From Labilithrix luteola (GTDB taxonomy: Bacteria > Myxococcota_A > Polyangia > Polyangiales > Polyangiaceae), in the NCBI GenBank assembly GCA_026225435.1, contig JAMFST010001281.1, positions 1-10,442 on the forward strand: DNA of 10,442 bases, read 5' to 3'. Of this stretch, positions 1-6,579 are shown in pieces. The notes beneath the pieces are model-generated. The model had not been told where the DNA came from, did no database searches, and saw nothing but the letters and a program-made list of their open reading frames with translations. Position numbers and translations under genes: made by a program. Numbering within the stretch: position 1 is the first letter of the stretch; each line of letters starts with the position of its first letter.

Positions 1-1
1 G

Positions 2-1357
2 GCGTTGCTGGTGGTGGTGCCGCTCAACCCGTCGCTCGCCCCCGACGTCTTCGTCAGCATCCTCGCCCGGACGGAGCCGTCCTTCGTCATCGTCGACGCC
101 GAATGCTGGCCGAAGGTAGCGCCTGGTTTCAAGGACGCCGGGGTGAAGCCCGACGTCACCATCCCCATCGGTGGCGGCGTCGTCGAAGGGACGCAGAGCT
201 TCGCCGACTTCTGGGCCAGCGGCGCCGACAGCGAGCCGGACGTGGTCATCCACGGCGACGACATCGTGGAGATCGAGTTCACCTCCGGCACCACCGCCAT
301 GCCCAAGGGGGTCATGCTCTCGCACACCGGCGCGTACATGGCGGCCACCAGCTTCGCCCTCTCGCTCACCCGCGGCTGCCGCATCGAGAGCGATCTCAAG
401 CTCTGTACATTTCTCCCGATCATCTATCACATCGGCGGGCACGCCTTCGCGCTGCCGGTGCTCATCTCCGGCGGCACCATCGTCATCGGGCGCAAGCCGA
501 ACGGAGACGCCGTCGTCGACGCCATCGACCGCGAGAAGTGCACCGCGCTGTGGGCCGGCTCTCCCGCCATGGTGCGCGCCGTCGCCGAGAGCTTGGTCGC
601 CCGCGACCTCGAGGTGCGCACGCTCAAGATGATGATCTACGGCTGGGCGTCGATCACCCCGCAGATGCTCGAGACCCTCAAGGCGAGGTCCGGCGACGAC
701 CTGGTGGTGACGGAGATCTTCGGCCAGACCGAGGCCATCGCTTGCCACCGCTTCTGGCCGGACAAATGGAAAGAGACGTTCCTCGAGCTCTGCCCCGAGT
801 CCAACTACGTCGGCGTCCCCAGCCCGCTGCTCGGCTCGCACATCATGGATGAGGACGGGAAATCGCTCGAGGGGCAGGTCGGCGTGGTCGGCGAGGCGGT
901 CTACCGCTCCCCCACGGTGATGCAGGGCTACTACAAGGACGAGGAGGCGACGCGCGTCGCCTTCGCCCACGGCTGGTTCCACTCGGGCGACAGCTGCATG
1001 TACGACGAGGCCGGTCTGCGCATCATGGTGGACCGCAAGAAGGACATCGTGAAGACCGGCGGAGAGAACGTCTCCAGCCTGCGCGTCGAGGCGGTGGTGC
1101 AGGGGCACGCGGCAGTCGATCGCTGCGCCATCATCGGCTTGCCGGACGAGCGCTGGGGCGAGGCGGTCACCGCGGTGGTCCTCTTGCGCGTGGGCGGCCA
1201 GGTGGACGAGGAGACGCTCATCGCCCACTGCCGGGCCAAGCTCGCCGGCTTCGAGACGCCCAAGCGCGTGGTCTTCGTGGAGAAGTTCCCCGAGACCGTC
1301 GGCGGGAAGATCCAGAAGCACATCCTCCGTGCGAATCTCGGGCGGGGGACCACGTGA
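2..1357 (+). CDS. Acyl-CoA synthetase (AMP-binding, ANL superfamily), 5' end missing
   Basis: Activates a carboxylic acid, probably a fatty acid, to its CoA thioester through an acyl-adenylate, in the cytoplasm. The reading frame is open to the left edge, so the start and roughly the first 80-100 residues lie outside; residue numbers here count from the codon at 5. The ANL motifs occur in order: phosphate-binding loop TSGTTAMPKG (93-102), EIFGQTEA (237-244), the ribose-binding Asp in HSGDS (Asp329), hinge-region DRKKDIVKTGGENV (343-356), and a C-terminal GGKIQKHILR whose Lys435 matches the adenylation lysine. The P-loop has Ala98 where Gly or Ser is usual. Substrate chain length cannot be read from the sequence. 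The last codons overlap the crotonase start (gtga, 1354-1357), indicating translational coupling. It could instead activate an aryl acid, but the crotonase partner favours acyl-CoA metabolism. Confidence 0.93.
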   Translation, partial: ALLVVVPLNPSLAPDVFVSILARTEPSFVIVDAECWPKVAPGFKDAGVKPDVTIPIGGGVVEGTQSFADFWASGADSEPDVVIHGDDIVEIEFTSGTTAMPKGVMLSHTGAYMAATSFALSLTRGCRIESDLKLCTFLPIIYHIGGHAFALPVLISGGTIVIGRKPNGDAVVDAIDREKCTALWAGSPAMVRAVAESLVARDLEVRTLKMMIYGWASITPQMLETLKARSGDDLVVTEIFGQTEAIACHRFWPDKWKETFLELCPESNYVGVPSPLLGSHIMDEDGKSLEGQVGVVGEAVYRSPTVMQGYYKDEEATRVAFAHGWFHSGDSCMYDEAGLRIMVDRKKDIVKTGGENVSSLRVEAVVQGHAAVDRCAIIGLPDERWGEAVTAVVLLRVGGQVDEETLIAHCRAKLAGFETPKRVVFVEKFPETVGGKIQKHILRANLGRGTT

Positions 1358-2118
1358 CTGCCAGCGTCCTCGAGGTCACCCGCGAAGGAAATATCGTCCG
1401 CTTCACCCTCAACCGGCCGGAGAAGAAGAACGCGCTCGACTACGCCACGCTGTCGGCCTTCTGCCAGGCGGCCGAGGCGGTGGAGAAGGACGAGTCGGTC
1501 CGCTGCATCGTCTTCACCGGTGCCGGCGACGTCTTCACCGTCGGCGGCGACATCAACGAGTTCGTCGCGCAGAAGCACCGCCTCACCGAGCACCTGCTCG
1601 ACATGCTCAAGGTGATGCACGGAGCGGTGCTGGCGCTGCGTCGCGCGCCGGCGCCGGTCATCGTCGCGGTCAACGGCATCGCCGCCGGCGGTGGCCTCGG
1701 GCTCGTCGCCGGCGCGGACATGGCCATCGCCAAGCGCTCTGCGAAGCTGGTCTCGGCCTTCACCAAGTCGGGCCTCACGCCGGACTCGGGCACCACGTAC
1801 TACCTGCCGAAGCTGATCGGCCGGCAGCGTGCGTTCGACCTCATGACCACCAACCGCATGATCACCGCCGACGAGGCGCTGGCCATGGGGCTGGTCGCGC
1901 GCGTGGTCGACGACGCCGACTTCGACAGGACGGTGAACGAGGTGGCGAAGACCGTCGCCAGCTTGCCGTCAGGCACCGGACTCGGCGTGAAGAGGCTGAT
2001 CTCGCGCGAGGCACGGCGGGAGCTCGAGGAGCACCTCGAGGCCGAGGCGAAGAGCATGGCCTCGATGGGATCGCAGGCGGAGACGCTGGCCAAGCTGGAC
2101 GCGTTCGTGGCGAAGTAG
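1354..2118 (+). CDS. Enoyl-CoA hydratase/isomerase (crotonase) family protein
   Basis: A 254-residue crotonase-fold protein acting on a CoA thioester, of normal family length. It starts at GTG 1354, overlapping the synthetase stop, with a GGGGGA ribosome-binding-like stretch at 1344-1349. FTVGGDINEF (61-70) and NGIAAGGGLGL (107-117) form the expected CoA-binding and oxyanion-hole regions. Neither classical hydratase glutamate is present: the GGGCE position is Gly116 and the QPE position is Phe136 by hand alignment to rat mitochondrial crotonase. Instead there is Asp144 in GLTPDSGTTYYLP (140-152), resembling the PaaG/isomerase branch (GLIPDCGGTW-like). A double-bond isomerase or PaaG-like activity is therefore more likely than simple hydration, though the true substrate is unknown. 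It probably forms an operon with the upstream synthetase. Confidence 0.92.
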   Translation: MTASVLEVTREGNIVRFTLNRPEKKNALDYATLSAFCQAAEAVEKDESVRCIVFTGAGDVFTVGGDINEFVAQKHRLTEHLLDMLKVMHGAVLALRRAPAPVIVAVNGIAAGGGLGLVAGADMAIAKRSAKLVSAFTKSGLTPDSGTTYYLPKLIGRQRAFDLMTTNRMITADEALAMGLVARVVDDADFDRTVNEVAKTVASLPSGTGLGVKRLISREARRELEEHLEAEAKSMASMGSQAETLAKLDAFVAK

Positions 2119-2121
2119 ACG

Positions 2122-2697
2122 CTACGACTCCGATCGCCCGCGCACGAAGTGCAGGCTGGTCGTGTCCAAGGTGCCGTCGGGACGTTTGTACACCTCGGTC
2201 TGCACCAGCTCGCGCGGCGGCTCGCCGTCGGTGCCGCCGGTGCGCATCTGGAAGCGGCGCTCGACCATGACGTCCTCGTCGCCGCCGAGGTCGTTCACGT
2301 CGACGAAATGGAAGGTGGTGATGCCGTTGGCGTCGGCGCCGCCCGACCGCAGGCGCGGCTGGTTCCCCTGCGCGCAGTAGTGCGTCAGCAGCAGCGAGCC
2401 GCGATCGCGGTAATACACTGACAGCGTCTCGTGAGTGCCGCCGACGCCGAACGTCTCGACCAGCGCGCTGCCGCTCGACACCAGGCGGAACGACTCGGTG
2501 ATGGTGGTCCCGTGCTCGGTCGTCGCCGTCCAGGTCCCCGGGAGCCAGGTGGTGAGCTCCGTCCAGGTCAGATCGGCCGCCTTCGAGTACGCCGGTACGG
2601 GGGCGACGAGCGGCGGCTTGGCCGCACATGCCGAGCTCCCCAGGCCGAGGCCGAGGAGGAGAGAGAACGCCGCGGCAGGACCGAAGGAAGATGGCAT
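2122..2697 (-). CDS. Small secreted lipoprotein, lipocalin-like, function unknown
   Basis: A 191-residue protein. The N-terminus MPSSFGPAAAFSLLLGLGLG followed by SSAC looks like a lipoprotein signal with Cys24 as lipidation site, although the lipobox (SSAC) is weak. The mature part begins with a WLPGTW motif (51-56) followed by short alternating strands, including ETLSVYYRDRGSLLLTHYC (90-108), as in small beta-barrels of the lipocalin or DUF1579 kind; I cannot assign a named family with certainty. I chose ATG at 2695-2697 because the signal peptide begins exactly there; the frame stays open upstream but overlaps the SUMF1 gene. No clear Shine-Dalgarno sequence precedes it. It lies 11 nt after the SUMF1 lipoprotein gene on the same strand, so the two are probably co-transcribed and may act in the same envelope compartment. 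Confidence 0.8.
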   Translation of the reverse strand: MPSSFGPAAAFSLLLGLGLGSSACAAKPPLVAPVPAYSKAADLTWTELTTWLPGTWTATTEHGTTITESFRLVSSGSALVETFGVGGTHETLSVYYRDRGSLLLTHYCAQGNQPRLRSGGADANGITTFHFVDVNDLGGDEDVMVERRFQMRTGGTDGEPPRELVQTEVYKRPDGTLDTTSLHFVRGRSES

Positions 2698-2708
2698 CGC
2701 AGGAGGCA

Positions 2709-3533
2709 CTAACCCGGACGACCGCCGGAAGCTTCCGCGCAACAGCGAATCCCGCTTTCCGCGCCGCCGTAGTGAGCGCCGTGCCCCCCCTGGAAGCTGC
2801 GGCAGGCGTGGCGACCGGGCATCCACCAGGAGCCCTTCATCACCTCGCGGGAGCCCACCGGCGCGCCGTCCACCGTGGCCCACTCGTCGACGTTTCCCGC
2901 CATGTCGTGCACCCCGAAGGCGCTGACGCAGCGCGGGTGCGCCGACGCCGGCGTGCGGTGATCGACCAGCCGGCCGACGTGCCCGAGGCCGTGATCGATG
3001 TCGACGTTGCAGGCGCTGCTGTCGCGTTCCCAGCCGTACGGGTAGGGGCGCATCTCCTCCCCCTCGCAGGCGAACTGCCACTCGCTGGTCTTGCAGAGGC
3101 GCGCCCCCTGGCTCTCGCAGACCTTGGTCGCGTCCGTCCAGCTGGCGAAGTGGCGCGGCATGTCGCTCCCCTCCTCGGTGCGCTCGGTGGCGTCGATGCA
3201 GAAGCGCTCGTGGACGCGCGCCCCCTTGCACGTGGCCGGCTGGGCGTACTTCGCGCAGCGGAACTGGTGGTAGCGGCCGGGCGGATCCATCCACTCGAGG
3301 CAGCGTTGCTCGACGTCGGGGCAGTACTCGCCGTCGACGAGGAGCATCCCCTCGGGGCAGGCGGTCGGCTCGGCGGGGAGAGCTCGAGCGGGATGCGTCG
3401 CCACCGCCGCCGAGATCGACGCCGACTGCAGCGACACGCTCGCCGGCACGTCCGCGACCTCGCGTTTCCCGCAGGCGGCGGACAGCGAGACGCCGAGCAC
3501 GGAGACGAGAGCGAAAGCTGCTACCCGGTTCAT
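2709..3533 (-). CDS. SUMF1/FGE-fold lipoprotein, cysteine-rich paralog A
   Basis: A 274-residue exported protein with a formylglycine-generating-enzyme (SUMF1) fold. MNRVAAFALVSVLGVSLSAAC looks like a lipoprotein signal, with Cys21 as lipidation site; that signal is why I use ATG 3531-3533 rather than an in-frame GTG at 3573-3575. An Ala/Ser-rich linker (about 22-57) precedes the domain. Fold hallmarks are RLCKTSEWQFACEGEE (145-160), RPYPYG (162-167), FGVHDMAGNVDEW (206-218) and MKGSWW (232-237), ending GIRCC (261-265). The domain holds 14 cysteines. The first catalytic cysteine of true FGEs (two residues after GGSW) is Met238 here, so sulfatase activation is unlikely; a binding or structural role is more plausible. 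It shares about 55% identity by hand count with the divergent neighbour at 3607 and heads an operon with the small lipoprotein gene. Confidence 0.9.
   Translation of the reverse strand: MNRVAAFALVSVLGVSLSAACGKREVADVPASVSLQSASISAAVATHPARALPAEPTACPEGMLLVDGEYCPDVEQRCLEWMDPPGRYHQFRCAKYAQPATCKGARVHERFCIDATERTEEGSDMPRHFASWTDATKVCESQGARLCKTSEWQFACEGEEMRPYPYGWERDSSACNVDIDHGLGHVGRLVDHRTPASAHPRCVSAFGVHDMAGNVDEWATVDGAPVGSREVMKGSWWMPGRHACRSFQGGHGAHYGGAESGIRCCAEASGGRPG
2739..3359 (-). repeat. Left arm of a diverged inverted duplication (SUMF1 domain A)
   Basis: This segment encodes residues 59-265 of the minus-strand SUMF1 protein and is the inverted, diverged counterpart of 3763-4383. The two domains align over 207 residues with equal length; my hand count gives 114 identities. 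The best-conserved DNA is 3033-3086 against 4036-4089: 49 of 54 bases match, all five differences are synonymous, and both encode SEWQFACEGEEMRPYPYG. Confidence 0.8.
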
Positions 3534-3606
3534 CGCGAGCGGCGGTACACGACTCCCACGCGGCGGCCAACGCACAATCGGCCAGGAAATCGGTCACACT
3601 TAGCCC
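3534..3606. promoter_or_regulatory. Divergent intergenic region between the two SUMF1 lipoprotein genes
   Basis: These 73 nt separate the start codons of two oppositely transcribed paralogs, so promoters for both presumably lie here or just inside the genes. The right part (about 3571-3601) is less GC-rich than the flanking genes. I found no convincing -35/-10 pair and no clear Shine-Dalgarno sequence in front of either ATG. Position is the only evidence for a regulatory role. Confidence 0.45.
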
Positions 3607-4404
3607 ATGCGCGCAGCGTGGCTTCTCCTGGCGGTCGCCGCCTGCACCCGCGCGCCCGACCGGGTCGAGTCGCAAGTGCTCGTCGACGCTGGCGCATCCG
3701 CCGACGCCGCCTCGGTCTTCTCCACGATGAGCCCGTCGCAGCTCACGGGGCCGCCCGCGGCCTGCCCGGCCGACATGGTGCTCGCCTCCGGCCAGTACTG
3801 CCCCGACCCGGTCCAGACCTGCCTCCGCTGGCTCGACCCGCCCGGTCCCTATCGGCAGTACCGCTGCGCCGAGTACGCCTCACCGGCAAAATGTACAGGA
3901 GAGCGGCGCGCCGAGCGCTTCTGCATCGACAAGGAGGAGTACGCCAAGCCGGGCGACGAGCTGCCGCTGGCGCACCAGTCGTGGACCAGCGCGGACGCCG
4001 TCTGCCGCGCGCAGGACAAGCGGCTCTGCCTCGAGAGCGAGTGGCAGTTCGCCTGCGAAGGGGAGGAGATGCGGCCGTACCCCTACGGATTTCGTCGCGA
4101 CGCCACCGCCTGCAACATCGACCGCAGCGATCTCGGGCACCCGAACGCCGGCCTGCGTGATCTGCGCGCCAAGATCAGCGAGTACCCGGCGTGCCTCTCG
4201 CCGTTCGGCGTCCACGACATGAGCGGCAACGTGGAGGAGTGGGCCACGCTCGACGACGGGCACGCGCCGCAACGCTCCACGATGAAGGGCGCCTGGTGGC
4301 TCCCGGGGAAGAATACCTGCCGCGCGCGCACGCTCGGCCACGGGGAGGTTTACGAAGGCGCGCAGGTCGGCATCCGTTGTTGCCGCGATGCGCGCAAAGA
4401 TTGA
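3607..4404 (+). CDS. SUMF1/FGE-fold lipoprotein, cysteine-rich paralog B
   Basis: A 265-residue paralog of the divergent neighbour. MRAAWLLLAVAAC is a short lipoprotein signal (lipobox VAAC, Cys13), followed by an Ala/Ser-rich linker to about residue 50. The SUMF1-fold domain shows RLCLESEWQFACEGEE (139-154), RPYPYG (156-161), FGVHDMSGNVEEW (200-212), MKGAWW (226-231) and GIRCC (255-259). All 14 domain cysteines of paralog A recur here at a constant six-residue offset (53, 65, 72, 87, 96, 106, 133, 141, 150, 169, 196, 238, 258, 259), suggesting a conserved set of disulfides in an oxidising compartment. As in paralog A, the first catalytic cysteine of FGE is missing (Leu232 at that position), so enzymatic formylglycine formation is not expected. 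It ends 41 nt before the Tm-1-like gene; whether they share a transcript is unclear. Confidence 0.9.
   Translation: MRAAWLLLAVAACTRAPDRVESQVLVDAGASADAASVFSTMSPSQLTGPPAACPADMVLASGQYCPDPVQTCLRWLDPPGPYRQYRCAEYASPAKCTGERRAERFCIDKEEYAKPGDELPLAHQSWTSADAVCRAQDKRLCLESEWQFACEGEEMRPYPYGFRRDATACNIDRSDLGHPNAGLRDLRAKISEYPACLSPFGVHDMSGNVEEWATLDDGHAPQRSTMKGAWWLPGKNTCRARTLGHGEVYEGAQVGIRCCRDARKD
3763..4383 (+). repeat. Right arm of a diverged inverted duplication (SUMF1 domain B)
   Basis: This segment encodes residues 53-259 of the plus-strand SUMF1 protein and pairs with 2739-3359 in inverted orientation. The arms are the same length, with about 400 nt between them. The non-conserved parts are the signal peptides, linkers and extreme C-termini, which fits an old duplication that has diverged outside the core fold. 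Confidence 0.8.
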
Positions 4405-4445
4405 CGCGCCAGGACGTTACGATCGCCGGACTAAGGTCCGCGGCC

Positions 4446-5672
4446 ATGGGCATCGTCTACGTGGTCGGCACCTGCGACACCAAGCGGGACGAGCTGCGGC
4501 TCGCCAAGGCGGAGGTGGTCCGCGCCGGCGCCAGCGCGAAGCTCGTCGACATCTCCACCGGGCCCTCCGCCGCCGCGCAATCCTCGGCGAGGCAGGAGGC
4601 CGAGGTCGACTTCAGCGCGGGCACCATCGCCGGATTCCACCCGCGCGGGCGTGACGCGGTCTTCTCCGGCGCCGATCGCGGCGCCATCTCGGGCGCGATG
4701 GCCGAGGCGCTCACCGCCTTCTTCGCCAGCCGCACCGACGTCGGCGGCGTCCTCGGGCTCGGCGGCTCGGGCAACACCGCCGTCGTCACCGCCGCGATGC
4801 GCGCGCTCCCGCTCGGCCTGCCCAAGCTGATGGTGTCCACCATGGCTGCCGGCAACGTCGCTCCGTACATCGGTACCTCCGACATCAGCCTGATGTACTC
4901 GGTGGTCGACATCGCCGGCCTCAACCCGATCTCGCGCCGGGTCATCGGCAACGCGGCGCACGCCGTCGCCGGGATGGCGCGCACCGCGCCGCCCTTCGCT
5001 CCGGCCGGCAAGCCGGGGCTCGGGCTCACCATGTTCGGCGTCACCACGCCCTGCGTGAACCAGGTGCGCGCGGCGGTGGAGAAGGACTTCGAGTGCTACG
5101 TCTTCCACGCCACCGGCGCTGGCGGCCCGTCGATGGAGAAGCTCGCCGAGTCGGGCTTCGCCTCGGTGCTGATGGATCTCACGACGACCGAGGTGGCCGA
5201 CCTCCTCGTCGGCGGCGTGCTCGCCTGTACGAAAGATCGCTTCGGCGTCCCCATCCGCCAGGCCGTCCCCTACGTCGGCTCGGTCGGCGCGCTCGACATG
5301 GTGAACTTCGGCGCGCCGGAGACCGTCCCCGAGAGGTTCCGCGGGCGCAACCTGTACCACCACAACGCCGAGGTGACGCTCATGCGCACCACGGCCGACG
5401 AGTGCTGCGCGATCGGCCAGTGGATCGTCGAGCGGGTCAACCAGATGCAGGGGAAGGTCCGCTTCCTCCTTCCGCTCAAGGGGGTCTCCGCGCTCGACGC
5501 CGAGGGGCAGGCCTTCTGGGATCCCGCCGCCGACCAGGCGCTCTTCGACACCATCCGCGATGGCTGGAAGGCGAGCACCAGCGACGACCGCAAGCTCATC
5601 GAGATCGACGCCAACATCAACGACGCGCGCTTCGCCGAAGCCGCGGTGCACGCTCTCCGCGAGGTCTGCTAG
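4446..5672 (+). CDS. Tm-1-like ATP-binding domain protein (UPF0261 family)
   Basis: A 408-residue protein of the UPF0261/Tm-1 N-terminal family; tomato Tm-1's equivalent domain binds ATP and inhibits tobamovirus replication, but the bacterial role is not established. Family hallmarks are the N-terminal GTCDTKRDEL (8-17), GLGGSGNTAVVTAAMRALPL (104-123), PKLMVSTMAAGNVAPYIGTS (126-145), YSVVDIAGLNPISRR (151-165), GVTTPCV (198-204), a HATGAGG segment (221-227) and DLTTTEVADLLVGG (244-257). Length is normal. ATG 4446-4448 matches the usual family N-terminus, and AAGG at 4433-4436 can serve as ribosome binding site; the frame extends upstream only by overlapping the SUMF1 gene. Stop is 12 nt before the TIM-barrel gene encoding the other half of Tm-1, so they are very probably an operon and functional partners. 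Both lack export signals, hence cytoplasmic. Confidence 0.93.
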   Translation: MGIVYVVGTCDTKRDELRLAKAEVVRAGASAKLVDISTGPSAAAQSSARQEAEVDFSAGTIAGFHPRGRDAVFSGADRGAISGAMAEALTAFFASRTDVGGVLGLGGSGNTAVVTAAMRALPLGLPKLMVSTMAAGNVAPYIGTSDISLMYSVVDIAGLNPISRRVIGNAAHAVAGMARTAPPFAPAGKPGLGLTMFGVTTPCVNQVRAAVEKDFECYVFHATGAGGPSMEKLAESGFASVLMDLTTTEVADLLVGGVLACTKDRFGVPIRQAVPYVGSVGALDMVNFGAPETVPERFRGRNLYHHNAEVTLMRTTADECCAIGQWIVERVNQMQGKVRFLLPLKGVSALDAEGQAFWDPAADQALFDTIRDGWKASTSDDRKLIEIDANINDARFAEAAVHALREVC

Positions 5673-5684
5673 TCGATCGGCACC

Positions 5685-6515
5685 ATGCCGCGCTTCGCTC
5701 GCAAGGACATCCTCGACAAGCTCCGCACCCTCCGCGCCGAGGGCAAACCGATCATCGGCGGGGGCGCCGGCACCGGCCTGTCCGCCAAGAGCGAGGAGGC
5801 CGGCGGTATCGACCTGATGGTCATCTACAACTCCGGTCGCTACCGCATGGCCGGTCGCGGCTCGCTCGCCGGCCTGCTCGCCTACGGCAACGCCAACGAG
5901 ATCGTGAAGGAGATGGCCCTCGAGGTCCTGCCGGTGGTGACGAAGACGCCGGTGCTCGCGGGCGTGAACGGCACCGACCCGTTCCTCATCCTCGATCGCT
6001 TCTTCCGCGAGCTCATCGATCTCGGCTTCTCCGGCGTGCAGAACTTCCCCACCGTCGGCCTCATCGACGGCGTCTTCCGCCAGAACCTCGAGGAGACCGG
6101 GATGGGCTTCGCCCACGAGGTCGACATGATCCGCCGCGCGCGCGAGGTGGACCTCTTCACCACGCCGTACGTCTTCTCCGTCGCCGACGCGATCGCCATG
6201 ACCGAGGCGGGCGCGGATCTCCTCGTCCCGCACATGGGCCTCACCACCGGCGGCGCCATCGGAGCCGCGACGGCCAAGACGCTCGACGACTGCGTGGAGC
6301 TGGTCGACGAGTGGTCCGCTGCGGCGCGCCGCATCCGGCCGGACATCCTCGTGCTCTGCCACGGCGGCCCCATCTCCAGCCCGGAGGACGCCGAGTACAT
6401 CCTGTCGCGCGCCAAGGGCTGCGACGGCTTCTACGGCGCCAGCTCGATGGAGCGACTCCCGGCGGAGAAGGCGCTCACCGAGCAGACGCGGAAGTTCAAG
6501 CAGATCCGGAGCTGA
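5685..6515 (+). CDS. PEP-hydrolase-family TIM-barrel protein (Tm-1 C-terminal half)
   Basis: A 276-residue protein matching the family long called TIM-barrel signal transduction protein and later phosphoenolpyruvate hydrolase-like; it corresponds to the C-terminal domain of plant Tm-1. Visible conserved parts are [20 protein letters not shown] (21-40), [20 protein letters not shown] (43-62), LAYGNAN (65-71), [11 protein letters not shown] (90-100), [16 protein letters not shown] (114-129), [12 protein letters not shown] (179-190) and [17 protein letters not shown] (224-240). The repeating strand-loop pattern suits a phosphate-binding TIM barrel, but the reaction is not proven for this family. 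ATG 5685 matches the family N-terminus; no strong Shine-Dalgarno sequence is visible, so translation may be coupled to the Tm-1-like gene ending 12 nt upstream. Probably cytoplasmic. Confidence 0.92.
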   Translation: MPRFARKDILDKLRTLRAEGKPIIGGGAGTGLSAKSEEAGGIDLMVIYNSGRYRMAGRGSLAGLLAYGNANEIVKEMALEVLPVVTKTPVLAGVNGTDPFLILDRFFRELIDLGFSGVQNFPTVGLIDGVFRQNLEETGMGFAHEVDMIRRAREVDLFTTPYVFSVADAIAMTEAGADLLVPHMGLTTGGAIGAATAKTLDDCVELVDEWSAAARRIRPDILVLCHGGPISSPEDAEYILSRAKGCDGFYGASSMERLPAEKALTEQTRKFKQIRS

Positions 6516-6567
6516 GCTGGGGCCCAGGGATGGCCGCCAGCGTTTCGGCCAGCCTCCTGCGCTGAGC

Positions 6568-6573
6568 TATGCT
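6568..6573 (+). promoter_or_regulatory. Possible -10 element for the Uma2 gene
   Basis: TATGCT matches the TATAAT consensus at four of six positions and lies six bases before the GTG at 6580. That spacing would put the transcription start at or next to the start codon, giving a leaderless mRNA; this suits the absence of a properly spaced Shine-Dalgarno sequence. No good -35 element is visible at 16-19 bases upstream, so this stays tentative. Confidence 0.3.
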
Positions 6574-6579
6574 CGCAGG

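Noticed and set aside
2628..4160. A plus-strand open frame across the divergent SUMF1 genes and their spacer.
   Set aside because: It runs antisense to one SUMF1 gene and out of frame through the other, with an Arg-rich, domain-free product.
4401..4424. TTGACG and TACGAT before the Tm-1-like gene as a promoter.
   Set aside because: The two elements are only 12 bases apart, too close for a housekeeping promoter, and TTGACG overlaps the previous stop codon; TACGAT alone is too weak to call.
4431..6362. A long minus-strand open frame opposite the Tm-1-like and TIM-barrel genes.
   Set aside because: The plus-strand proteins have clear family motifs over the same span; the opposite product is Asp/Glu/Arg/His-rich and unlike a folded protein.
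6517..6527. CTGGGGCCCAG palindrome after the TIM-barrel gene as an intrinsic terminator.
   Set aside because: The loop would be only one to three bases and no T-run follows, so terminator function is not supported.
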